A stretch of 12,587 bases of DNA. It comes from Christensenellaceae bacterium (lineage in GTDB: Bacteria > Bacillota > Clostridia > Christensenellales > CAAEEZ01). Below are positions 7,301 to 12,587 of the stretch, piece by piece. A program made the translations under genes and the position numbers. Below the pieces are notes generated by a model. It did no database searches. It was not told the DNA's origin and saw nothing but the letters and a program-made list of their open reading frames with translations. Numbering within the stretch: the first letter of the stretch is position 1; every line of letters begins with the position of its first letter. The stretch is taken from NCBI GenBank assembly GCA_020024085.1, contig JAHHUG010000035.1, positions 1-12,587 of the forward strand, in the 5' to 3' direction.

Positions 7301-8671
7301 CACTTCAATAGTTCCGGTTGTATATTGTTTATCTTTTTTACTTCCAAAAGTTCTAATTGAAAATTCTTGATTACCATTATACCAAATTTGCTCTACTGGG
7401 AATTTTTTGTATCCACCTGAATTAGTATCATATTCACAATCTACAACGACATTTTTTGATGATGTCATTAATATCTTATTGCCTAGTCTATCGGTATAAT
7501 TTCCATATTGTTGACCAGGGCTAGAGCTTACATCGTACTGAATACAACCCATATCGTTTGAACTATTATCTTTTTGCAAGTAAATTTGACCATCTTGCAA
7601 CTTTTGATAATTAAGAATAGCTCCTAAATTGTCTTTTTTTACAAACGCTTCAGGGAAAGGCTTTCCATCAATTAGTTCATAATCAGCCTTATGTTTATTT
7701 TTAGTTTCTTTACCATTCTTATCAACATATATAAATTCTCTATAATTATTTTGTAGTTTATATACATCTACCTTTGTATCACTATATACAATTTCGCCAT
7801 TTGCATTAAGCAATGGTAAATAACGACCATCGCTATCTTTGATATATACTATGTTATTGCTGTCTTTTGGCTTTGGTAAACCATTTTCATCGAACAATGT
7901 ATTCGGTCTGCCTTGATTATCTATTTCCAAGGTATGACCACCAGTAGCCTCATCGGTAGCACCATCAATATTTGGCATAGTATTAATGTTTTCGTATGGA
8001 CTAGGTGTATTTTTATCTATCCACAAAGGCTTATCAACATATACATCGCCATCAATTGCAAACTCCTTATATGGTTTTACATTTCTATCATCAACATAAT
8101 ACATAAAGTCAACAATAGGTGAAGTAAAGAACAATGTATTTGACATAATTTTTGATAGTTCCATACTTGCTTTATTAGTATAGCCTAGAATTGCACCAAG
8201 CGAATTTTGAAAGCCCTTATATTTTGCCGAAACGATAAGTTTTAGCCTAGACCTAGTGTTATCAGAATAAGATACATACATTTTGCAATCGCTTACATTT
8301 TTGCCATCTTTGATAATACCATCAGCCATATAATCGTGTAAACCTGCAATATTAATCTCTGCATTTACCTCATTTACTGCTACATCAGGGTTACTTTGAA
8401 CCTCATTAAGCAACTTTGTACCGACCTTTTGTCTAAGAGTTGTGTTTACTTTGAATTCATCAATAAAACCATCAAGTACACTTTTTGCAGTAAACATAGC
8501 TTGTTGTCTACAAATAGCACCATAAGAATGTTTGTACGAATTGTAAGCTAAAGTTGAAAATGTAGTGCCAAGCACAATCAAAAGTGACATAGCAATAATT
8601 ACTATTGCCATGCTTGCACCTTTTTTCTCTTTAAGTTTTTTATTAAGTTTTTTTATAAACTTGTTTATCAA
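4391..8671 (-). CDS. Giant PilX/GspK-like pilus protein with beta-solenoid-like repeats
   Basis: A 1426-residue protein, many times longer than ordinary PilX or GspK. The N-terminus has a basic leader (KKLNKKLKEKKG), then ASMAIVIIAMSLLIVLG, a PilX_N-like helix (about 19-43). Likely cleavage is after Gly18, and the usual Glu at +5 is absent, as in GspK/PilX tip subunits. Residues about 50-190 look globular. A solenoid-like strand-turn motif (IDGDVYVD, 206-213) is followed by a long inserted region (about 222-607), after which GN-I-Y-x-GGD repeats run from about 608 to 1086. A further strand-rich part (about 1215-1345) precedes the C-terminus. About sixteen Cys are scattered along the body. The start is TTG at 8671 after AGGAGG (8676-8681); no in-frame ATG occurs before residue 21, inside the helix. 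Repeat style resembles bactofilins and DUF7305-type PilX proteins. A tip adhesin or surface scaffold is inferred, not shown. Confidence 0.8.
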   Translation of the reverse strand: MINKFIKKLNKKLKEKKGASMAIVIIAMSLLIVLGTTFSTLAYNSYKHSYGAICRQQAMFTAKSVLDGFIDEFKVNTTLRQKVGTKLLNEVQSNPDVAVNEVNAEINIAGLHDYMADGIIKDGKNVSDCKMYVSYSDNTRSRLKLIVSAKYKGFQNSLGAILGYTNKASMELSKIMSNTLFFTSPIVDFMYYVDDRNVKPYKEFAIDGDVYVDKPLWIDKNTPSPYENINTMPNIDGATDEATGGHTLEIDNQGRPNTLFDENGLPKPKDSNNIVYIKDSDGRYLPLLNANGEIVYSDTKVDVYKLQNNYREFIYVDKNGKETKNKHKADYELIDGKPFPEAFVKKDNLGAILNYQKLQDGQIYLQKDNSSNDMGCIQYDVSSSPGQQYGNYTDRLGNKILMTSSKNVVVDCEYDTNSGGYKKFPVEQIWYNGNQEFSIRTFGSKKDKQYTTGTIEVFKTIDPITREEILVTGKYNNNGKDGWAYDSRFSFKRVKIGGEDNRYVLLAKHDADGRFTGEYYEWKNFGKFHLFEFGDWICSQWIDRDVEPQPFYNIYSYQRQRATTQVQLPRKAYEVAVGPNEWTEVYLRSHYWSGIDIDLFNKHPVPIVIDGNLKCNTDVLLGLKNRGFDEETGKGGTSHGFKDSNGNIVPVSFDTKNDAYTIPKYNVLNLTGDIFVNGNVKGENLIVGGKLYAKDNNPEDDNVPGGCKGNVYLEQSKYNKPILGLKVSLGAYMELNDIVADGYVFIGGAAAHLSDRAHVKGNIYAGKYNEDGSRWGMPGTVISDIPAPKFYFEDPSKASVAKDIIRDNPIIPGAIYGYRTQTEINQGRRSRYELGSGDVVLQQTDVDGSIFATGDVYLSNGVCVKGNIYTPGNVYITKGNEKISITSNITAKDDARCRVWGNIYAGGDVAITGGCEVGRFEANKGEVGYFSSIYCGGNLLIRGRITGKNHDAVSGSVYAGGSLTIVGYESNKIDSNFTRVGYNGGNIYVKGDIIADKELSDSSPYISLSNGRGNIYCGGDLKLGAYCALDNHAITYVEGDCKVNSSWIHSGKLFVGGDLKLEGDTWYYKHTDVYNTTQYYVIGDVKGSGSAEGKESGNFKLYCNGSNKKLPGFAGKCPNTTNIDGKIKFVDSVKPADWNTVNKAEDFINIPKQRVAESTLPLQDKLELYKKSVSAQVKKWSSPEYSSNIYNDEYKGQGISASGQNTSIFVDKDNPNHYIIDDNVYAMPELELKPNSVLTIDTTKKNVHIVLNGNLVVGDGARVEIKGPNMAFIYVEPPTMNDNFNSPNLIQIGNNAVFGRIVGLDANQTEQNSGLHIISIIKDIIINVGTGAQILSYNYLPRGVLYLNLTKTGSSKGDALISSLTGSYTISRFKGKTLDTMYYWRVKFTNKKSPLILDINGDLEYGNNDSEITDFKGVEWVVVEYQ
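5414..6661 (-). repeat. Degenerate coding repeats: GNIYxGGD solenoid turns
   Basis: Within the giant protein, residues about 671-1086 repeat a strand-turn pattern: GDIFVNGNV, KGNVYLE, KGNIYAG, KGNIYTPGNVYI, WGNIYAGGDVAI, SSIYCGGNLLI, SGSVYAGGSLTI, GGNIYVKGDII, RGNIYCGGDLKL, SGKLFVGGDLKL. Spacing is irregular, about 20-40 residues, as expected for right-handed parallel beta-helix turns with insertions. The repeats have diverged at DNA level, so this is an old protein repeat rather than a recent tandem duplication. Confidence 0.75.
6851..8008 (-). other. Inserted region inside the giant PilX-like protein
   Basis: Residues about 222-607 interrupt two similar solenoid motifs, IDGDVYVD (206-213) and VIDGNLKC (608-615). 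The first half is rich in D/N-G turns with the loose pattern of aromatic strand, then D-x-x-G or NG, then P or Y (DENGLPKP, DSDGRYLP, NANGEIVY, VDKNGKET, LIDGKPFP). The second half is rich in Trp, Tyr and Phe (for example WICSQWID, YEWKNFGKFHLFEF). I do not recognise the fold; a ligand-binding or adhesive domain is a guess. Confidence 0.5.
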
Positions 8672-8675
8672 AGTT

Positions 8676-8681
8676 CCTCCT
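8676..8681 (-). promoter_or_regulatory. Ribosome-binding site of the giant gene, fused to the pilO stop
   Basis: Minus-strand TAGGAGG contains the pilO TAG stop (8682-8680) and the AGGAGG site (8681-8676), 4 nt before the TTG start. The arrangement implies that ribosomes ending pilO can re-initiate on the giant gene. Confidence 0.75.
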
Positions 8682-9708
8682 AGTTTACACTGAACTTTCT
8701 ATCGTTTGCTAACTCTTGTGTCAAAATAGTTCTAAAGTAAACAGTTTCGCCAATAGGGGCGTCCTTAAATAAATACTCTTTGTAATTACCAACTGCAGTA
8801 ACTACATACTTTTTATTTACATCTAATTTACCATTATAATTGAACTCTACTGTTGTCTCGCCCTCTCTTGCCTTTAATCCACTTACAACAGGTCTATCAC
8901 TAAACTTATCAAATACGGTTTGACCGACATCATCAACCTTGAATATTACCTCATAGATATCGTATGAAACAGCATTCGGTATTGTATCAAAAGTTAAAAC
9001 TTTATCCATTTGGTTTACATAAGGTATTTGAGGAGCATCTTCAACTGGATTACTTGGTCTATAATTATCCACTAAAGTTTGAGGAATAGTAACAGGGGCT
9101 TCGATATAGTATTTTGTAATATCGAAACTACCTGCGTAGTTATAATCTCCCATAGCATCATATTTTAGACTAAAATTTCTTACTTGATAATCTTTCTTAC
9201 CAACTACCATATCAATAACAGACATTACATCATCAATGTTATTTACATTAAAATCAATTTTAGCCTCTGCAAGTAGCAAAGAATATGACTTTTGCTCAAG
9301 AACTGTTGATTCAAAAGTAAAAGACTCTGTCTTGATACTTTGCTTATCTATTTTGCCGTGAATATTTGCATTATATCCACTACCTACAAGTGAATCAACT
9401 ATGTTATCCAATAATGGTTTGAAGTCTAACAACGCATTAAGAGATTCCTTTACAATGACATAATCCTCTGAATCCGATTTATAATATTCCATCAAAATTG
9501 TTTCAATATCATTTACCTTTTTTGAAGGGTCGTGAGCATTATAATCACGAATCAACTTATTTACTTCAGCTTGTAATTCATTACATTTAGTTTGTTTTTC
9601 CTTAAGTTCTTTAGATGCAGGGATAATACCATACATTAGGAAAACACCGACAACTAGAACAAAAAGCAACACTAGGATAATTGTTTTTTCTTTTTTACTG
9701 ATTTTCAT
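8680..9708 (-). CDS. pilO: PilO-like pilus inner-membrane protein with fibronectin-III-like C-terminal extension
   Basis: Bitopic membrane protein that partners PilN in the alignment complex linking the motor to the filament. 342 residues: short cytoplasmic N-terminus (KISKKEK), one membrane helix (about 9-28), a coiled-coil stretch (about 32-57), then an alpha/beta domain (about 60-208) with the strand-helix pattern of PilO (ITKYYIEAPVTI near its end). Ordinary PilO has about 200 residues. The extra part (about 225-328) reads like a fibronectin type III domain: VLTFDTIPNAVSYDIYEV, later YVVTAVGNYKEYLF and ETVYFRT. The ATG start at 9708 overlaps the pilN stop as ATGA, with GAGG at 9716-9719. 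Assignment rests on gene order pilM-pilN-pilO and topology more than on sequence, since PilO is poorly conserved. Confidence 0.8.
   Translation of the reverse strand: MKISKKEKTIILVLLFVLVVGVFLMYGIIPASKELKEKQTKCNELQAEVNKLIRDYNAHDPSKKVNDIETILMEYYKSDSEDYVIVKESLNALLDFKPLLDNIVDSLVGSGYNANIHGKIDKQSIKTESFTFESTVLEQKSYSLLLAEAKIDFNVNNIDDVMSVIDMVVGKKDYQVRNFSLKYDAMGDYNYAGSFDITKYYIEAPVTIPQTLVDNYRPSNPVEDAPQIPYVNQMDKVLTFDTIPNAVSYDIYEVIFKVDDVGQTVFDKFSDRPVVSGLKAREGETTVEFNYNGKLDVNKKYVVTAVGNYKEYLFKDAPIGETVYFRTILTQELANDRKFSVN
8725..9036 (-). other. Fibronectin type III-like domain on PilO
   Basis: Residues about 225-328 of the PilO-like protein show the order of a beta-sandwich module: a hydrophobic strand, A-x-SYDIYE, then a long middle and YVVTAVG close to the end. 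In canonical FN3 domains a similar A-x-x-Y-x-V/I-Y motif is followed by Y-x-V-x-A. The match is by eye only. Confidence 0.5.
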
Positions 9709-10328
9709 AATACAACCTCATTTTCTATAACTTTTTGTTCCATAGTTATTGTAACATTGAATACAATTACATTATCTTTGATATCTGTTGAAGAACTTTC
9801 TGCACTTTTAATGTGTTCTTTTTCGTTAAGTCTTGCAGTAAAATAATCTATTTCATTAAGCAACTCATTTGTAATTTCGCCCGTAGAAACAAGATTGCAA
9901 GTCAACTTAATCAAACCAGAATTACTCTCAAAAGTATATAATACAATATTTACCTTTTTTTCACCATTATCCTCACAAGAAGAATAGATTTCGTTAAACA
10001 ACTCTCTTGAAATAGTGTTAACCTTGCCTATGCAATTGTCCACTTGTGATTTTTTAAGTGTCTCAAGCATAAAACTTTCCAATCTCTTTTGGATTTTATT
10101 GTATTCTTCATTTCGTTTTGCATATTTACCATTGCTACCAGTTGTCTCCTGCTCTAGTTTTGCAATATTGCTATCAAGGTCCTTAATTTTGTTCATCGTA
10201 CTACCGTACATAAAGCCCATTACACCGATAACAATTAACATAACTACTACAAGTATCGCAGTGGTATTTGCACCTTTTTTATTTTCTCCTTGCTTTTTAA
10301 CTTCAAGGAAGTTGATATCCTTTTTCAC
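9705..10328 (-). CDS. pilN: PilN-like pilus inner-membrane protein
   Basis: Bitopic membrane protein that binds cytoplasmic PilM by its N-terminus and pairs with PilO outside. From the GTG at 10328 the protein has 207 residues. The N-terminus MKKDINFLEVKK contains INFL (5-8), matching the INLLP-type PilM-binding motif of the family. Then come a Lys-rich segment, one membrane helix (about 22-42), a coiled coil (about 45-85), and an alpha/beta domain (about 86-205). The GTG is chosen because GGGAGG (10335-10340) lies 6 nt upstream and the start puts INFL right at the N-terminus. An in-frame ATG at 10367 would overlap pilM by 38 nt and has no such support. Only one base separates this start from the pilM stop, and the 3' end overlaps pilO by 4 nt. 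Confidence 0.85.
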   Translation of the reverse strand: MKKDINFLEVKKQGENKKGANTTAILVVVMLIVIGVMGFMYGSTMNKIKDLDSNIAKLEQETTGSNGKYAKRNEEYNKIQKRLESFMLETLKKSQVDNCIGKVNTISRELFNEIYSSCEDNGEKKVNIVLYTFESNSGLIKLTCNLVSTGEITNELLNEIDYFTARLNEKEHIKSAESSSTDIKDNVIVFNVTITMEQKVIENEVVL

Positions 10329-10329
10329 G

Positions 10330-11238
10330 CTATACCTCCCTAAAGAAACCACCAATTGTATTTGCAAATTGGTTAAACTCTACTTCATCTACTTCGTCTA
10401 CCAAACTCAACTTTGGCAAGTTACTAATGCTCATTCCCACCTTAGATTCGATTTGACTTGAGCAAACCTCAAATTTGTCAACATCGCCAGTGATAAATAC
10501 ATTATCAAAATTAACACCTTCGTATCTACTCTTAAAGAAGTTAGCAGTATCAAGTATTACACCCGACATTTCGTTGATAAAGTAAACTCTCTCATTTTGG
10601 AACTTAGGGTTTGGCTCGGAAATAATTGGTTTATATACCGAATACACATGTTTGCCATACACATACAAATAAATTGTAACGGAGTTACCCTTGTAGTCCA
10701 CTAGCATAAATTGGTCTGGCAAAGTTTTCATTTTTGACACAAGTTTACTAATTGCATTTTGTGCAACATCAATACTAAGTAGCTTGTATCCCAAATCCTT
10801 GTTAATCAAATTTTCCAAATCCTCTACAATTCGATTAGAAACATATGTAATAAAGTATTTTGACCTCTTTTGGTCATCAATCTTTTTATCCGACTCTACA
10901 AAATCAACAGTATTTGACTCTGCAAGTTTTTCATCGGTAAAAATCTCATTTTTGATAAGTAATTGCAATTTTTGTGGTTTTAGTGGAGGCAACACCATTT
11001 CACGATAAGGGATTGTACTACTATCTAGCACAACTCTAACCTTTTTGCCTTTTGGTTGCATATCTTGTAGACCATCTTTAATTACTTGACTAAGTTCCTT
11101 AAAGGACTTATTATCTGGCTTATCAACATAATCATTTGGTGCTGTAATTGCAAAGAAGTTTTTAACCTCAATTTTTCTTTTGCTAACAACACTATCTACT
11201 ATCTTAATTCTATCATTTCCTAAATAAATACAAATCAT
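10330..11238 (-). CDS. pilM: PilM-like actin-fold pilus assembly protein
   Basis: Cytoplasmic actin/FtsA-like protein that binds the N-terminus of PilN and relays the motor state to the filament-alignment complex. 302 residues, slightly shorter than typical PilM (about 350). Fold landmarks: an N-terminal phosphate-1-like loop, CIYLGNDRIKIV (3-14); a phosphate-2-like strand, LVDYKGNSVTIYLY (179-192); and an adenosine-loop-like segment, VFITGDVDKF (247-256) preceded by YEGVNFD. Several usual residues are altered: Tyr5 where an Asp is expected, Lys183 in place of Gly, and Gly-Asp for Gly-Gly at 251-252. ATG at 11238 follows the pilC stop directly, and GGAGGAG (11247-11253) is encoded within the pilC C-terminus. 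The 3' end abuts pilN. Confidence 0.82.
   Translation of the reverse strand: MICIYLGNDRIKIVDSVVSKRKIEVKNFFAITAPNDYVDKPDNKSFKELSQVIKDGLQDMQPKGKKVRVVLDSSTIPYREMVLPPLKPQKLQLLIKNEIFTDEKLAESNTVDFVESDKKIDDQKRSKYFITYVSNRIVEDLENLINKDLGYKLLSIDVAQNAISKLVSKMKTLPDQFMLVDYKGNSVTIYLYVYGKHVYSVYKPIISEPNPKFQNERVYFINEMSGVILDTANFFKSRYEGVNFDNVFITGDVDKFEVCSSQIESKVGMSISNLPKLSLVDEVDEVEFNQFANTIGGFFREV
10335..10340 (-). promoter_or_regulatory. Ribosome-binding site that sets the pilN start
   Basis: GGGAGG on the minus strand, inside the 3' end of pilM, is followed by TATAGC and GTG (10328-10326). This spacing supports the GTG over the ATG at 10367. Confidence 0.8.
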
Positions 11239-12450
11239 TTACACAACTCCTCCACCTGCTGCCTCGTAAACAGAGAACATAGGCATCATTATCGCAATAA
11301 GAACGAAACCAACAATTACTGCCATTATAACCATCATAATAGGGTTTATCATTTCGGTTAATTTATCTGTTGCTACATTTGCTTCCTCATCAAAATAGTT
11401 AGCTGTTTGAATCAAAATATCTTCCAATGAGCCTGATTGCTCACCAACGAATATCATTGTAAGTAGCAACGGGTCAAAGGAATCAACACCACTTAAAGCC
11501 TCGGAAATATTGCTACCTTTACGGATATTTGTAACAGCCTCATTTATTTTGCCCTCTATATACTTGTTATCCATTACTTCACCACTCATCTGCATAGCAT
11601 CAATTAGTGAAATACCACTTTGATATAGTGTTGCAAGGCTTCTTGCAAACGAAGCAGTATAAACTTTTTTATTAAGCTGACCAATCTTTGGAATTCTAGT
11701 TTTCATTTTGCCTAAAAAAACTTGAACTTTAGGAATCTTTTTGATAACCTTAATTGCAACAATAAGTGCGATAATAATTACCAAAAGCAATGCAAATTTA
11801 TCTACAACGAAATCCTTAATATTCATTAAAAATTGTGTTGGTGCAGGCAAAGGTTTCCCCTCTGGTAACATCGCAGCCATTTTTGGCATAATAAATATCA
11901 TTAATCCACCAACAACCAAAAGGATAATTACACTCAACATTTTTGGATAGTTAGTAGCTTTTTTAATTTTATTTTTTTGTCGTTTTTCCTTTGAGTAATG
12001 CTCTGCAAGATTGGTAAGAGTTTCATCAATTTTACCACTCATTTCGCCCGACTTTACCATACTAATATAAAGCGACGGAAAGGTCTCACCCATGTTAGAC
12101 ATAGCACTTGCCAAACTTTCACCTTTTCGTACCTGCTCAAGCAATGTAGCAAGCACCTGCTTTAAGTCCTTCTTTTTAGCCTCTGTTCTTTCGTACAACA
12201 TCTCCAAGCACATAGCAAGTGGCAAACCTGCTGTTAGCATTGATGAAAGCTGCGTACTAAACTCGATAAGTCTGTCCGTATTTAACTTTTTTACCTTTGC
12301 AGTTTTTTCCTTATTCAAAATCCTATATTCATAGCACTTCAAATTTTCATTGCGAAGTTGAGCCAAAAACATATTGTTGTCCTCGGCAGTTAAAGTACCC
12401 TTGACTATTTTACCCGATGGGTCGACAGCTTTATATGAATACTTATACAA
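11239..12450 (-). CDS. pilC: Type IV pilus platform protein PilC (GspF family)
   Basis: Polytopic inner-membrane platform that couples PilB's ATPase cycle to pilin insertion. 403 residues, the usual length. The N-terminus (YSYKAVDPSGKIVKGTL) is the family's opening. Two tandem GspF domains follow: the first about 61-190 (FSTQLSSMLTAGLPL and VKSGEMSGKIDETLTNLA), the second about 264-390 (FARSLATLYQSGISLIDAM and VGEQSGSLEDILIQTANYF). Membrane helices lie at about 172-190, 219-237 and 371-391. The start is TTG at 12450, with AAGGAG (12459-12464) 8 nt upstream. It is the first gene of the operon and sits just downstream of a strong promoter. Its Gly-rich C-terminus encodes the ribosome-binding site of pilM, so pilM translation probably depends on pilC translation. 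Confidence 0.95.
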   Translation of the reverse strand: MYKYSYKAVDPSGKIVKGTLTAEDNNMFLAQLRNENLKCYEYRILNKEKTAKVKKLNTDRLIEFSTQLSSMLTAGLPLAMCLEMLYERTEAKKKDLKQVLATLLEQVRKGESLASAMSNMGETFPSLYISMVKSGEMSGKIDETLTNLAEHYSKEKRQKNKIKKATNYPKMLSVIILLVVGGLMIFIMPKMAAMLPEGKPLPAPTQFLMNIKDFVVDKFALLLVIIIALIVAIKVIKKIPKVQVFLGKMKTRIPKIGQLNKKVYTASFARSLATLYQSGISLIDAMQMSGEVMDNKYIEGKINEAVTNIRKGSNISEALSGVDSFDPLLLTMIFVGEQSGSLEDILIQTANYFDEEANVATDKLTEMINPIMMVIMAVIVGFVLIAIMMPMFSVYEAAGGGVV

Positions 12451-12482
12451 TAATCTTTCTCCTTATATTTATATAATATAAA

Positions 12483-12511
12483 ATTATATCATATCAAGAT
12501 AACCTTATCAA
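12483..12511 (-). promoter_or_regulatory. Predicted sigma-A promoter of the pilC-to-prepilin operon
   Basis: Minus-strand -35 TTGATA (12511-12506), 17-bp spacer, extended -10 TGA-TATAAT (hexamer 12488-12483). Start of transcription near 12476 would give a leader of about 26 nt before the TTG of pilC. It is the only promoter I find for seven genes spanning about 9.5 kb. The remaining bases 12512-12587 show no gene. Confidence 0.8.
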
Positions 12512-12587
12512 TACTTACTCGCAAAAAAGAACTCTATTAGTCAAAATAATACTGAGATAATGAACAACTGAACATTAATTTTAATAC

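Noticed and set aside
5178..8122. Several open frames of 62-91 codons on the plus strand opposite the giant gene
   Set aside because: No convincing ribosome-binding sites, odd compositions, and the opposite strand has a clear, motif-bearing gene; they look like shadow frames.
4391..8671. Plain bactofilin or autotransporter for the giant gene
   Set aside because: The repeats recall bactofilins, but the N-terminal prepilin-like signal and the pilus operon place it with PilX/GspK proteins; there is no autotransporter barrel and no evidence of an outer membrane.
10329..10367. ATG at 10367 as the pilN start
   Set aside because: It would overlap pilM by 38 nt and lacks a ribosome-binding site; the GTG at 10328 has a good one and places the INFL motif at the N-terminus.
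10015..10461. 148-codon open frame on the plus strand opposite pilM/pilN
   Set aside because: It runs antisense across two genes supported by motifs and gene order, and its hydrophobic translation is expected from the complement of this coding sequence.
143..12450. Competence (Com) pseudopilus system
   Set aside because: PilB and PilC resemble ComGA/ComGB, but the pilMNO set, the tetracysteine PilB and the PilX-like trio are features of type IV pili, and no ComGC-like small pilin is present.
12561..12574. Direct repeat TGAACA-AC-TGAACA upstream of the operon promoter
   Set aside because: Two 6-mers in AT-rich DNA, 50 bp above the -35; too little to call an operator.

Overview
The window carries a low-GC, Gram-positive type IV pilus locus. 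Base composition is strongly A+T-rich, Shine-Dalgarno sequences are strong (GGAGG-like), and promoters look like sigma-A. No secretin, pilotin or other outer-membrane component is visible. Together this points to a monoderm Firmicute, most likely a Clostridia-type anaerobe; I cannot name the genus. Nine genes fill almost the whole window, and I see no mobile element, RNA gene or CRISPR array.

Layout. On the minus strand at the left is the assembly ATPase pilB (143-1825), transcribed from its own promoter. Divergent from it on the plus strand is the prepilin peptidase pilD (2033-2800). Converging on pilD is a seven-gene minus-strand operon that starts from a near-consensus promoter at 12483-12511. 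Its order is pilC (platform protein), pilM, pilN, pilO (inner-membrane alignment complex), a giant 1426-residue PilX/GspK-like protein, a small PilV/GspI-like prepilin and a 350-residue PilW/GspJ-like prepilin. The operon ends in a perfect 13-bp stem terminator at 2931-2960 that probably also serves pilD. Genes within the operon overlap or are separated by at most 8 bases, and several stop codons lie inside the next gene's ribosome-binding site.

How it works together (inference from the families). PilD cleaves and methylates the prepilins. PilB hydrolyses ATP and, through PilC, drives subunits out of the membrane. PilM, PilN and PilO connect the motor to the filament. The three pilin-like proteins resemble the V-W-X / I-J-K minor-pilin set that primes and caps the filament. 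The X/K position is here occupied by a very large protein with a beta-solenoid-like repeat body, which could be a tip adhesin or surface appendage. No major pilin (PilA) and no retraction ATPase (PilT) lie in the window.

Start codons. Six of the nine genes appear to begin at GTG or TTG, judged from Shine-Dalgarno position. For pilB, pilN and the small prepilin the upstream ATG codons that would give longest reading frames are not the likely starts. The most noteworthy items are the giant PilX-like protein with its inserted domain, the fibronectin-III-like extension of PilO, the degenerate PilM nucleotide site, and the possible c-di-GMP-binding N-terminus of PilB.
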